Position numbers and translations under genes: made by a program | Assembly (NCBI RefSeq): GCF_947507565.1 | Contig: NC_089192.1 | Location: forward strand, 310,001-374,000 | DNA length: 64,000 nucleotides | DNA from: Oscarella lobularis | Lineage: Eukaryota; Porifera; Homoscleromorpha; Homosclerophorida; Oscarellidae | Direction: 5' to 3' | Shown here: positions 23,535 to 38,080 of the stretch, piece by piece | How positions within the stretch are numbered: position 1 is the stretch's first letter | Layout: the number at the start of each line of letters is the position of its first letter | The notes under the pieces: model-generated | What the model saw: the letters and a program-made list of their open reading frames with translations, nothing else | What the model was told of the DNA's origin: nothing | The model's database searches: none

Positions 23535-24855
23535 ATGAAACGAAAGCATTCCGAGTCCGATAGCGAGGACGAATCGATCGATTCCGGCGGCGTTCGTCCA
23601 AGGTACACTGTTACACGACGAAATGACGCGACACGCGTCGACTCATTCGCTTTACTCGACGCGTGCAGCGAAACGACCGAAGGAGGAAGTCGAGAAGATG
23701 CCGGCGAGCACCAGGCGACGCGAAAAAAACGACGAGGGGTACGTCGGTGTCTGCACGTGAAAAACAAGCGTAACGCGAAGCCCTAACGTCGCACGAATTA
23801 GGCTTCACGCGACACGAGCTTAGCACGCGACCTCCCCCTTCGATTTTTTATTCACTCTCCGCGTTTATAGATTATCGAGAAACGACGACGCGACCGGATA
23901 AATAGCAGTCTAAACGAACTACGACGACTTGTTCCGGCCGCTTTTGAAAAACAGGTTAGGAGCTTATCGTTAGAGATATGTTCGGCGTCGCTCATCTTCT
24001 ATATCTAAGGGATCGTCGAAGCTCGAAAAGGCCGAGATACTACAAATGACTGTCGATCATCTCAAAATGCTACACCAGGGAAAACTCGACGGTAAAATGA
24101 GCGGAGGCGGCGGCATCGGCGGGGGCGCTGCCGGGAACGGCGCCGACGCGCCCTTTCCCGACAGCCAATGCTTCGACTATCGATCGCTCGGATTTCGCGA
24201 GTGCGCCTCCGAGGTCGCGCGCTATCTATCATCGGTCGAAGGCCTCGACGCGCGCGATCCGCTACGCGCGCGACTCATGACTCATCTCCAGGCGTATTTC
24301 GCTCAGCGCGAAGCCCTTCAACTGCAATTTCAGACTGCCGCCGCGGCGCGCGCCAGCGTTCATCCCGCCGCCGCCGCCGCTGCCGCTGCTGCCGCCACGT
24401 GGCCTCTCAGCCCGCATCACCATCATCATCGCGCAGCGGCTGCAGCGGCAGCGGCCGCCGCAGCAGCAGCTGCCACGCCCCCCGCTGCGAGACCTCTCGC
24501 AACATCGACAGCCGGTTTTCACCCCATGGACATTCGCAATCTCACCCCGGGCTCTTCTATCTATGCGCCTTATTTCGGTGCCCCCAAACAGCCGCCGCCT
24601 CCACCGCCGTTGCCACAGCAACCCGATCCGTCGGCGCCAGCCCCGCCAACGCCGTCGACGGGAGGATCCGGAAACTCGCCGTTAAAATTTACCGACTTTC
24701 CCTACATGTCGCCAGCTTTTCCTTCGGTGACGTCATCGGGCGGCGGAGCGAGTGCGAATGCGAGTGGAGCCGGCGTCGCCGGCGGCGGCAATGCAACGAC
24801 AAAATCGTCGTACATGCCGTGGGGCGGCGGCGGCGGCGGCGAACTCGTCTTCTAA
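23535..24855 (+). CDS. HEY: HEY: hairy/E(spl)-related bHLH-Orange repressor
   Basis: Three exons (23535-23738, 23871-23954, 24010-24855) encode about 377 residues. The start [16 protein letters not shown] resembles vertebrate HEY1. The bHLH domain crosses two introns: [17 protein letters not shown] with the Gly that marks HEY in place of the Pro of HES, helix 1 [18 protein letters not shown], and helix 2 [20 protein letters not shown]. The Orange domain follows ([19 protein letters not shown], then [16 protein letters not shown]). The rest is low complexity: poly-Ala, a five-His run, poly-Pro and poly-Gly. Near the end is YMPWG followed by ELVF, a changed form of the YRPW and TEIGAF pair of vertebrate HEY. 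HEY proteins bind E-boxes and repress transcription downstream of Notch. Confidence 0.95.
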
Positions 24856-25099
24856 AAAAACGACGAGGACAAACGACGCTTCCTCACCGGCATTTACATT
24901 TGTTTGAAAAAAAAACAGAGGTGGTCGCTTTCTCACGAGCCCCTCTTTCCTCCTGCAGTGCAGGAATGCAAGCAAACGTCGCCATCGAATACGAAGCGCG
25001 TGCCCGTCACCCCGCAAGTATCTACATAATCGTGCGTTCAATGTGTGTGCCTTTTCATGTGAGATCCCATCGGTAATGTCTCCTAATAATTCTAATAAT

Positions 25100-25105
25100 A
25101 ATAAA
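25100..25105 (+). terminator. AATAAA in the HEY / EIF2B4 convergent gap
   Basis: A plus-strand AATAAA 245 bp after the HEY stop and 13 bp before the EIF2B4 stop on the other strand. If used by HEY, the two transcripts would overlap at their 3' ends. Confidence 0.4.
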
Positions 25106-25117
25106 CTCCCGTCTACC

Positions 25118-27563
25118 CTACGACTGACCCATGAGCGCGTGTTTGACTCGCAGAACGACGGGTACGGACGTGCACGGTATCATGCCTACCTCTGTTATGA
25201 CCGTCGTCACGAAATCGGGCGGCGTGACGTCGTAGATGAGATTGAGTAGGCCTAGGGGAGCGACGTCTTTCCAGCCGTCGAGAACGTCGCCGCCGTTTCG
25301 CTGACACTTGAGATCGTCTGGGTCGCCTGAAAGAAAACAGGATTTTGTGCCGTTCTCACCCCCTTTCGTCCCCCCGCAAAGAGGTCAAGTGTTACCCAGT
25401 TCGTTGAATACGAATGAGTCGGTTTGAACGCGATCGCAGAATTTGTACGTTTCGCAGCAGACGAGAACGGGAACGTTGGACGAGCTCGCCACCATGGCGA
25501 CGAGTGACGTGCCGACGCGCGAGAGAACGTAGCCGTTTGCAAGGAGAGCGTGTGCACCTAGAATCACCTTGGATACCTGGGGGAGGAAGACGGAGAGAAT
25601 TAATGCTATTTCTCCTGGGGAGCTCTCTGTTATTTCTCGCCTCTTTCATTATGTATGAGACGGCGTTGATGAGGACGTATGTGCAGGGAATTCCGTGTCT
25701 GGCGAGACGACGTACGCATTCCTTGCCTAGGAGATACATAAACTCTTGTTGTATATTTAATTCATTGTCATTGAAGGAGACTGTCTATTTCCTTAGTCCT
25801 AATTAGATCTCTTGCTGTGAGTCAACTACATGTGTTTATATAAGTATACGTACCTTCCATTTTTGGTCTTCCATCAACGACGATGACGCGTATCTTTTTA
25901 CCGCTATCATGAGCATCCTTTAGGACTCTGAGAACAATCGATGAGCTGGAAATACATCGTTAGAGAGAGAGAGAAAAGCTGTGGAGCGAATTGACTTGCC
26001 ACGCGTAGGTCAATATGACGTCACCGTCATTGATTTTCTTCTGAGCGTACGTCAACGAAATTGCCTGGTCGGCAAGAATGATGTTCTCGCGCAAATATGT
26101 CTCAATTGCGTCACACAGTTCATCTTTTGCCTATGTAAAATTAATGAAATTACAAGAGGCTGGCAAACAGACTCTCTTGTAATAAATTACAGTGAAATTA
26201 CAAGAGGCTGGCCAACCGAATCTCTTTTGTAATAAATTACAGTGAAATTACAAGAGATTGGCCAAGCGACTCTCTTGTAATAAATTACAGTGAAATTACA
26301 AGAGATTGGCCAAGCGACTCTCTTGTAATAAATTACAGTGAAATTACAAGAGGCTGGCCAAGCGACTCTCTTGTAATAAATTACAGTGAAATTACAAGAG
26401 GCTGCCCAAGCGACTCTCTTGTAATAAATTACAGTGAAATTACAAGAGATTGGCCAACCGAATCTCTTTTGTAATAAATTACAGTGAAATTACAAGAGAT
26501 TGGCCAAGCGACTCTCTTGTAATATATTCTAATAATGCCGTGATCTCTGATTTATACAATACCTCGTTTTCTGGCTTTTCAGGAGGAATTGTGGCTATAC
26601 GAAGTTTGATGTATTTGATTGCGTTACCCATGCTAACGGAAAGAGGACGACACTGGCTGAGAAAACTGAAAAGAAAAATCTCACGTCATTCATAGCAAAA
26701 AAAGAAAGACAGACTACCTTATATATGGCTTGATTTTCACCTCCAAGTCTCTAGCGAGATCTTTTTGAGGAGGAGTTGAATAGTCTTGAAATACCTGAAG
26801 AGAGAATTAGATTTTTTCTTTTAGTTTTTCCTCTCGTTTACCTGCTTGAATGCACTCAACATGGCAATGCAACGCGAATTGGAACCGCATATTAGACCGT
26901 CTGCATACTGGAGACCAAGTTTGAGTATGGCTGGATGAATACCATCTGAATTAAAGCTAAGGAAACGGTGTAGAAATAAATAAATAAATAAAAGGAATGC
27001 TCTCCTCACCTCAAATGAGACGTTAGAGAGTCTTCTCTTCGAAATTGGTGAAGATGTGAAAACATGCCAACCTGCCGTGCAACTTCCGTTCTCGGCGGCG
27101 CCTTTAATAATTAATTAATTAAAATAGAATAATTTACGTTCTGATCCAATATTTTTATTTTACGTGAAGTTTTGCCAATTTTTTCGCTACTTTCGCCTGT
27201 TGCTTTTTATCGTCTACTTGAATATTTGAAGGAACCCTTAGTTTGGGTAAAACGCCGCCTAGAAGACTCGTAGAATGCGTAGACTACTTTTTTTTATATC
27301 GAACTTGTCTCTTTTTTCTCCGCCGAGCCGTCCTTGGCTTGTCCTTTTGCCGCTCGTTGTTTTTCCTGCTTTGCTCGACGTTCTGCTTTCAGTTCGGCCT
27401 TTGATTTTTTCGCGGGGTCCGCGGACGCCTTTCGGGACCCCGATTGAGAACGAACGATCCCTGGTGACGAGGATCCTGCCGTTTCGACGGTCGATGCCCC
27501 TTCGCGCGGGTTTGCGACTTCCTTGTGAGCAGGCGCCGCTTTGCGACTCGCTACGTCGGCCAT
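25118..27563 (-). CDS. EIF2B4: Translation initiation factor eIF2B subunit delta
   Basis: A regulatory subunit of eIF2B, the GDP/GTP exchange factor for eIF2 and target of the integrated stress response. ATG at 27561-27563. The N-terminal tail carries the family block [20 protein letters not shown] (about 27360-27420). The Rossmann-like region includes [17 protein letters not shown] (about 26860-26910), [17 protein letters not shown] (about 26590-26640), [20 protein letters not shown] (about 25510-25570) and [19 protein letters not shown] (about 25420-25480). It ends [15 protein letters not shown] plus seven residues, TAG at 25118-25120. The block order is diagnostic for the delta subunit. 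The intron at about 26134-26563 carries an eight-copy satellite array. It is head-to-head with E2F. Confidence 0.94.
26145..26530. repeat. Eight-copy 48-50 bp satellite array in EIF2B4 intron
   Basis: Units begin at 26145, 26193, 26243, 26291, 26339, 26387, 26435 and 26485. Spacing is 48 bp, or 50 bp where the unit has CTCTTTTGT instead of CTCTTGT. Each junction contains a 10 bp inverted repeat, CTCTTGTAAT and ATTACAAGAG, around a 13 bp loop, so each unit could form a hairpin. It is the same family as the array at 44.4-45.6 kb, in opposite chromosomal orientation. Confidence 0.95.
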
Positions 27564-27899
27564 TTTTCGCACACCGCACGCTAACGTTGTGTCCGGGTTC
27601 CTTCGACTTTGGCGCGCCCATTCAATCGACCCGCGAAAATAGTTCGATATCCTTCGAAAGGCAATCCGCACGAATCCGACCAATCGTGCTTTTCTCGGCT
27701 CTATCAACTGACAGGACTGTCACCGATTGTTCTTTCCAATCGTTTTTTGATAACAATCGAGCCTGTCAGAATAGTCGAGCCGTCGCGTCAAGTCACCTAG
27801 ATCGCCGCTACGTCTGGACGTCTCGTCGCCCCGACGCCGCCTCAAGCTTACCCAAACGATTCCTCGTTGTAGCCTGCGCGCGCGCGTGCGGCAGCAGAA
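27564..27899. promoter_or_regulatory. Divergent promoter of EIF2B4 and E2F
   Basis: 336 bp separate the two ATGs. It contains an E2F-type site TTTGGCGC at 27608-27615, within TTTGGCGCGCC, and CCAAT motifs near 27677 and 27737. No TATA box is clear. The E2F-type site suggests autoregulation of the E2F gene, or cell-cycle control of both genes; that is inference. Confidence 0.5.
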
Positions 27900-29517
27900 A
27901 TGGCGAGCCGTACGCCGGCGACGCGGCGTCTCAGCTTCTCGATCGACGTCGTCGAAGACGAAGACGACATCGACGACTTTCTCTCGGACATATCGGACGA
28001 ATACACGCCGAGCGCGACGCGATCGGCTCCCACGACGCGACCGCAGGTACACGCGCAGGTTTTAGAGGAGATGCGGCGACGATTACGTTCTCGCTTCGCG
28101 TATAACTACGTATTTTATCGGGCTTCCGACCTAACAATGGCTGACTCCCTTTTCTCTCTTTCTCGTCGTCCAAGGCGAAGCGAAGGCTCAATCTCGATCG
28201 ATCGAGCTCGGGAGACGTCTTCAAAACGCCGCGCAATCGTCGTCGACGTCGTACGTCGTCGATGACGAGTCCTTACGGTTAGAAACGAGTGGGTGGGGGA
28301 AGGGGGCCCCCCTTCGAGCCTGTGTTTCGCACAGGCCGGTCGCCGCGCGAGCGAACGCGCTATGACACATCGCTCGGACTCTTGACGAAACGATTTCTCG
28401 AACTCATGCACGATTCGCCCGAAAAGGTCGTCGATTTGAACAGCGCCGCCGAACGACTCGACGTCCAAAAACGCCGCATCTACGACATAACGAACGTTCT
28501 CGAAGGCGTCGGTCTCATCGAGAAACGCACGAAGAACAACGTCCAATGGGTGTAAGGAAGAGAAATGGTCGATGAAAGAAATCAATCGACTCCGCCCCCT
28601 TTTTTCCCCTACGTTTCTAGGGGAACGCGAAAGCGCGGCGAAACGAAGTCGACGACTCGCGAAGAAATCGCTAGACAGACGGCGCTCGCCGCCGAAATCG
28701 ACGAAATGGATAGCGTCGAGACGAATCTCGACGATTTGATTTGCCTCTCGCAGAATATTCTCAAAGAATTGACGGAAAATCAAGAGAATCTAAAATATCC
28801 TTTACCAAAAAAAATTTTATTGTAATGGCGTCTGGGAATGTTGTTGCCCTTGACGACCCTCTCCCCATACGTTTGCCTATGTCACATACAGTGACATTCG
28901 GTCCTTAGAAACGCTTCAAAATCAACAAGTCATTGCTATAAAAGCGCCCCCAGAAACGCGACTAGAGGTCCCGGAACCGGATCAGGTACGTATATGTACA
29001 TAATGAGGAATTAGAGTAACTATTATGTGGGTGGGGTTAGGACATTCAAATTTACCTGAAGAGCAGTCGCGGTCCCATCGACGCATTCCTCTGTCCGAAT
29101 AGCCCAGACAGCGACGAAGCTCACATCCTCGCAGACGGAGAAGACGATGGAGACGACGAGGAAAAAGACAAAACGACAACAGATCATCAACTAGAAGAAG
29201 TTCTCAATCAATTCGATCCTCAACAGCTCACGGACGGAATGGCGTTTCTCGAACAACCCCAATTGCTTCGCAACGCCTTCGACAGTCCAACGAAATTACC
29301 CTCGTGGGTCAATAACAGTCCGTTCAAGACTCCGGATCATATTATGAATTCATTGACCAATCCACAGGATTTGTTGTCGTCATCGCTATGCGAAAGCAAT
29401 GACGTTGCTGACATTCCTTTCATTCCTTTGTCTCCCGTTCAAGATCCAGGGTTTCTGTTCTCTCTGGATGAGTCCGAAGGCATAGCGGACCTGTTTGACA
29501 TGTGCGACACGGATTGA
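27900..29517 (+). CDS. E2F transcription factor, pRB-binding (E2F1/2/3-like) type
   Basis: A cell-cycle transcription factor. Exon 1 starts at 27900; exon 2 carries [12 protein letters not shown], like the region before the DNA-binding domain of E2F1-3. The winged-helix domain is in the third exon (about 28333-28554): [18 protein letters not shown], then the DNA-contacting [19 protein letters not shown] leucine-rich dimerisation helix follows ([29 protein letters not shown]), then the marked box ([14 protein letters not shown]). The C terminus [17 protein letters not shown] is a clear pocket-protein (pRB) binding motif, as in E2F1-3. Spliced length is about 400 residues. A single activating-type orthologue is likely, but it could be pro-orthologous to E2F1-5. 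A poly(A) signal lies at 29669. Confidence 0.93.
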
Positions 29518-30085
29518 GAATGTAAAGAATAGAGGGGGTCTCACCCGGCGGCCAGTTGGCCAATCACTGCCTTAAAACTTGTAGATTTAGTACATGTACG
29601 TTTGCACGTTGAAGCCTGTATTATTATCAACTGCTAAACCTGAGGATTTGACATTGTTAGCTGGCTATAATAAATAAAGTGACTGCAGCATGAATCTCCT
29701 TAGAGCCAGATTATATCAAGGTCTCTGTACTAGGGCTTATGTATATGCAACAGGATATGAACTGTACGGCAATACTTTGAACCACAATAATTCACAGTGA
29801 ATTATCATGGTACTTATCCCAACTGTATACGAAGGTCATTTGTATAGTGGAACCCACCCCATTGTTGTACTACTAGTAATGCAACAGGATGTGAAGTGTA
29901 CTATGAACCACAATAATTCGCTAAGAACTATCATGGTACATAGTCCACTCCCAGCTGTTTATACAGCTGGGACTGTTCCGCTGTTCCCTCCCCTAATACA
30001 CACGGACAATTTTTTACTTTCGTAGAGACAAAGGCACACGAACACGTCAAAAAGCCAAAATAGGGCACAGGCACGCGCATCTCCT
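29518..30085. other. Convergent 3' region of E2F and STT3A with a short direct repeat
   Basis: 568 bp with no coding sequence that I recognise. AATAAA occurs at 29669-29674 and again overlapping at 29673-29678, fitting the E2F 3' end. Two similar blocks of about 65 bp, about 29748-29812 and 29880-29940, share ACAGGAT-TGAA-TGTAC, GAACCACAATAATTC and ACTATCATGGTAC or ATTATCATGGTAC. The rest is unassigned. Confidence 0.5.
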
Positions 30086-33238
<3,153 letters not shown>

Positions 33239-33449
33239 TTCCCCTTGTTTATCACGTGGTTATCCGGGCGCGTCTGGGAGCACAACGTCATTTTTCCTTT
33301 GGCAAGAGGAGACATAAATAAATAAATAAATACAATATATCACTGACGCCTGGCTTTTGAGATGGCGATGTTTTATTCTAAAAATGTTATTAAAAAATAC
33401 ATCGCTCTATGGCCCAGTGCACGCTAACCAGCGCTGTCGCCTGGTCACT

Positions 33450-36200
33450 ATGCTTTCTCGCGACCTCTACAGCGAACGAATGAAAGCCTCGTTTGTTGTT
33501 GAAGAGCTAACGAGTATTATCTACGGCAAAGAGGCTAACGAAAGGCGAAAGAAAGCGTGTAGGAAGTCATCTGGCTCAACTGCTAGTAGCTATCCTTTTC
33601 TTAGTCAAAGAAGCTCTGAACCATCATGATTTTGATGTCGGCGACGATATTTGCTACTTGGATCGAAAGGAATACTACGAACGAGGACTCAAGTGCGCCA
33701 CTCAAGTAGCGACGTGGAAACGAGGAATGAACTTCAAAAGCGAAGTAGAACGACGCGACTTTTCAATGTAATAAAAGCACAAAAGATGACCGTTTCCTCG
33801 AGTATTCTTTTAGGATTTTAGGAGTGTTTCCTACTGGTTTTTCGGTTCATCATTCAATGTTCGAACCAACACTCAAAGTAGGTGATTTCTCACTCAACTT
33901 TTTCGTGTGAAAGAGTTATTAATTGCAAGGGCCAAGGGACTAAAGAGCAGCAGGATCGTTGGCTGCCCCTGGCAGTTGATTACAGAATTATTGGATCGTA
34001 CGCCCAGACAGAACTAGGACACGGTGAGTGCAATAGAATGACATAGAGATATTGCAACTTTATCCACCATGAAGGTACCAATGTGAGAGGAATAGAGACG
34101 ACGGCGACTTATGATCCCAAAACCGAGGAATTTATCTTGAATAGTCCAACAGTGACGTCAACAAAATTCTGGGCAGGCGGAAGTAGGAACTTTTCCCAAT
34201 AATTAATAGTGATAAAATTAGTTTTCTCTAGTGGGGAAAACGGCGACTCATGTTGTGCTCATTGCCAGACTCATAACGCTGGGAAAGGACTATGGACCTC
34301 ACGCTTTCATAGTCCAATTGAGAAGTCTCGAGGATCACACTCCACTGCCAGGTTTTTAATTAAAGACAATATAATCAATATCACGTGATCTTATATGGTG
34401 CAGGTGTGACGGTTGGAGATATTGGCCCTAAAATGGGATATGCTGCCGTTGACAACGGTTTCTTGCAGCTGAACAACGTTCGAATTCCTCGCATGCAGAT
34501 GCTCATGAAGAATTTTCAGGTGTATTTAATTAATTAATATATTTTTCGCCTATAGTAACATTTTTATGCAGGTGTCTCCTAGTGGCGAGTACTCCAGAGT
34601 TGGAAGTCCCAAGCTCATCTACGGAACTATGATTTTTGTGCGAGCCGGCATCTGTCGAGAGTCCAGCTACGTTCTATCCAAGGCAGTTACAATTGCTATT
34701 CGCTACAGTGCCGTCAGACGACAGACTCAGCCTAAGCCAGGGTAAAGAGAAATTAGGTATATACTTCTTCTATATGATATTTCTTTAGTGCTGAGGAGCT
34801 ACAGCTCCTTGACTATCAAACGCAGCAATACAAACTCTTTTCGCTTCTTGCCGCCGCCTACGCGGGCACCTTTGTTGGCGATTACATGCTACGTTTCTAC
34901 AGGGAATCTATGGAGAAATTCAGCCAGAAAGACTTTGAAATTCTTCCGGAAGTAACGATGACCTATTAGAGGCATTTTTGTCTCGTGTAAGATTTGTGTA
35001 GCTTCATGCAACTAGTGCTGGAATGAAGGCTCTGTTGTCGGACCGCACTGCTTCAGGCATTGAAGTGAGTAGACCCTCTATATGTGCACCATATCTACGC
35101 TTGTTCAGGTTTGCAGACGATGCTGTGGCGGTCACGGCTATTTGGCCGCTAGTGGTCTTCCCTCTTTGTTTGGCGACTATGCTCCGGCTACAACGTACGA
35201 AGGAGATAATACCGTGCTGTTCCTACAGACTGCTAGGTACGTTGTGATAGCTTTTGAGTCAGTGGGGAGACCTTTTTTTCTAGATATTTGCTGAAGTGTG
35301 CTCAGCGTGCTTTTGCTGGAGAGAAGTTGCCCGTTGGAGTGATGTATCTTGTGGAGGAGCAGGAAATTCGCATCGCCAAGTCATCAGATCTAACGCGACC
35401 TGAGGTTCTGATTGGAATCTATCAGAACAGAGCGAAGCAGTAAAGTTTAAAACTTAGACGAATTCACGCGGGAAATAATTATCATAGATTAATCAAAGCA
35501 GCCGCTTCAAAGTTTCAGTCAAATCAGGAAAAATTCAGCGAAGCATTTGACGCGTGGAACGCTTCCTCTGTTCAACTCGTGGCCTGCGCAAAAGTAAGAG
35601 TTTCTCTCTTTCTTCTCCCCTCAATTTCCTTCACTTGCAAATATAGGCCCACTGTCAATTGTTCGCTGTGAAAACTTTCATTGAAACAGCTGCCTCAAAG
35701 GTGTGCACGTTTGGCGTGCAGCGCGTTCTAAAGATGCTCGCAACTCTCCAAGCCCTGCACGGGATCGTAGAAGAATCCGGAAGCTTTTTGCAGGTCCGAA
35801 TATCTATAGTACAGATTTTTCCTTTACTAACAATTCCCAGACTGGAGCCTTGACACCCCAGCACGCGGAAATGGCTCTCGAACAGACCCTTGAACTACTG
35901 AAGCTGATCAGGCATGCCGTCGCTCTAAAGCGTACTTATAGAATTAAAATGCATTCTTAGGCCCGAAGCTGTGGCTCTAGTGGATGCATTTGATCTACCG
36001 GATTTCATACTCCGCTCTGTACTTGGTAGATACGACGGCGATGTCTATACCCACTTGCTGCGATCGGCGAAGAACTCACCGTTGAACAAACAAGAGGTGA
36101 TTATAGAACGGATTAGAAATGAATTTAACGTTAGCTTTTTTAGGTTTCTGACGGGTACTATAAATACCTGAGACCATTGCTGAAAGGATCGAAACTTTGA
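33450..36200 (+). CDS. ACOX1: Peroxisomal acyl-CoA oxidase
   Basis: A flavoenzyme for the first step of peroxisomal fatty-acid beta-oxidation, passing electrons to oxygen to make hydrogen peroxide. The ATG at 33450 ([15 protein letters not shown]) lines up with the N terminus of ACOX1; an upstream in-frame ATG at 33357 would only add an unlike extension. FAD-domain blocks: [24 protein letters not shown] (split by an intron near 34022), [18 protein letters not shown] (about 34404-34460), [17 protein letters not shown] (about 34693-34742). The CGGHGY motif lies at about 35120, and the C-terminal helical domain has [12 protein letters not shown] (about 35970) and [10 protein letters not shown]. 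The protein ends in SKL, a type 1 peroxisomal targeting signal, stop 36198-36200. About 13 exons; a few internal junctions are not settled. Confidence 0.94.
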
Positions 36201-36374
36201 GTATGACTACTGCAGAAATCAAGAACGTTTTTTTCTATGTTTTCGACTTCTGTTGTTTCACAAGGCCAGGAGTTGCATAGTAAGTGCGACTTTTAGTGTT
36301 TTAGGTATCTCACTTTTTTACCACTCACTTTTTTACTACACACGTAGGAGTAGCGTACGTCCCCGGGTGCAATC

Positions 36375-37892
36375 ATGGCTCAGCCTTGCAGGTTTTACAG
36401 GGCAGGCAACTGCAAATTCGGCGATCGATGCCGTTACGCTCACGACGATCGCAGATCCTACCGTAAGCGTTCCAAAACTCGAGCTCGAACGATCCGAATA
36501 CGATTCCTGCAGATGACAACAGTTGGGGACGCGGCCAGGTCAGCGAAAAAGCAGAAGCAAGCATGAACGATGGCATTTATTCTCTCAGAATCGCTACGCA
36601 GTCCTCGGCGACGAAGCCAGAGGCGACGGAGGACGAGCGTATCAGAACAGATACGAAAATCGAGGAGGAGGAGGGGGAGGAGGAGGAGGTGGAGGAGGAG
36701 GATATCACCAGGGGCACTACCAGGGGCACTACCAGGGTGGCTATGACCAGAGGTAAAAATAGAGCCTTTTTAGAAGTCGATCTCGTGTTTTGGCGTCAAT
36801 TGATTATGTTATTGGTTTGTAGATGGAGCTCCACTAAGCAAAATTCAAGATACCATTGGAGTGCGGGACCTAAACAGGCAGAGATGCGCGAAATAGAGTC
36901 AGACGACCTTTTTTTGGTTCGTTTCTGTCCGTTTACCGTTGTCGTTTTTGGCATAGGACTACTCTTCGAACTGATATGACGGATTGGGATAGTTCAATTT
37001 GGCCATTGTCTTCATATTCGTATGAACGATACAAACCCTGTATAGGAGGTGAGAACACGTGGCTTTGTTGTACAGTGCCAGCCTCAAATTTGAATTTTCT
37101 ATTCAGATTTTGAAGAGATGTGCTTTGAAGAGGTGCGATGGGAAGCGTACAAGGCAAAAGCAACTGGGACACTACTGGCTTATGTTTGAATATCTATCTA
37201 TCTGTTGCTCTGTCTCTCCTCAAATTTTTCTGTGTGCAGGAGCGGTCTCTGAAGCAGCTGATTCAAGCAAATGTAATGGAAAGACATAGTGTAAAGCGAA
37301 TGGAGAGAAAAATAAAAGAACAAATAGTAAATGCCCTGCAGTAAATATAAATAATCTCAATCGGTATTCTCTTTTGCAAGGAGGCTATTATGTCAGGTTC
37401 TTACAAGCAGTCCCAGCCGGCTGCTGTTTCAAGTGGAATACTACCTGGAGGCTCGCTTCCTCAGCAGGGAATTCTTGCACAGCAAGCAGCCAATAATCCC
37501 TTTGCCGTTCAGACAAATCCAAGCAATCCTAGTAAAGGAAAAATTAATCTGTGTCGCACTTGGGAGCTTTAATTATTTTCTCTAAGTTTCTCCTCCAGGT
37601 TTAGGTATTTTTGAAAGTCGGAGTACAGGTAAAATAATTACAAGCGTGGCGCAGTTTTTCTTTACTATTATATACCCGTACAGGAGTCAACCCTGCCAAT
37701 ACTGTGAACTCCGTTTCTTTGCAAACAGGACTCAATAATGGAACTTTTAGTCAGAAATCTGAGGCTCCAGCACCTGTTCAAGAGACACATAGCGTGAGTT
37801 CGATTTCAGCTGCTGATCTCGAACAGTTTAAATCAAACAAATTTACACTGGGATCTGTTCCTGAAAGTGCTCCACCTCCTGAACTTTGTTAG
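36375..37892 (+). CDS. NUP42: Nucleoporin NUP42 (CCCH zinc finger, GLE1-binding)
   Basis: A cytoplasmic-face nuclear pore protein that anchors GLE1 for mRNA export. The ATG at 36375 opens a CCCH finger, CRFYRAGNCKFGDRCRYAHDD. Splicing out 36462-36513 and a second micro-intron joins RRSYHDNSWGRGQ to NRYAVLGDEARGDGG. A glycine-rich stretch with GHYQGHYQGGY repeats follows. The middle part (about 36980-37330) has a helical region like the one preceding the FG part of human NUP42. Beyond 37390 the protein is Ser, Pro, Gln and Asn rich but has few FG repeats. The C terminus, AADLEQFKSNKFTLGSVPES plus PPPEL, is the GLE1-binding motif and clinches the identity. The scarcity of FG is the odd point. 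Confidence 0.88.
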
Positions 37893-38080
37893 CTTAGGTG
37901 CAAACTTTGAAATAAAATTAGGTACTTGATAATCAATAAGCTCTGCTCCCTCATACGTCATACAAATTGTAGTTCCCGTATATTCGAACAAACAGCCGGG
38001 AGTGTACGACTTCGTTGCCGTGCGCGGTCGATCTTGTCCGGACGCTCAAACGGTGTCGCCCAGTCGAAATTTAGCCCGAA

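Noticed and set aside
24168-25076. Second plus frame over HEY exon 3 (302 codons)
   Set aside because: A frame-shifted reading of the GC-rich, Ala/Pro/Gly-coding HEY exon; the Orange domain is in the other frame.
26145-26530. Regularly spaced repeats that could look like a CRISPR array
   Set aside because: Units are contiguous with no unique spacers, lie inside a spliced intron of a eukaryotic gene, and have no cas genes nearby.
27275-28105. Plus-strand open frame of 276 codons spanning EIF2B4 and E2F
   Set aside because: It runs antisense through EIF2B4 exon 1, through the promoter and out of frame into E2F exon 1; no family resemblance.
28115-28783. Minus-strand open frame of 222 codons
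   Set aside because: Antisense to the E2F DNA-binding exons.
33357-33449. Upstream ATG extending ACOX1 by 31 residues
   Set aside because: The added residues do not resemble any acyl-CoA oxidase, whose N terminus aligns with the ATG at 33450.
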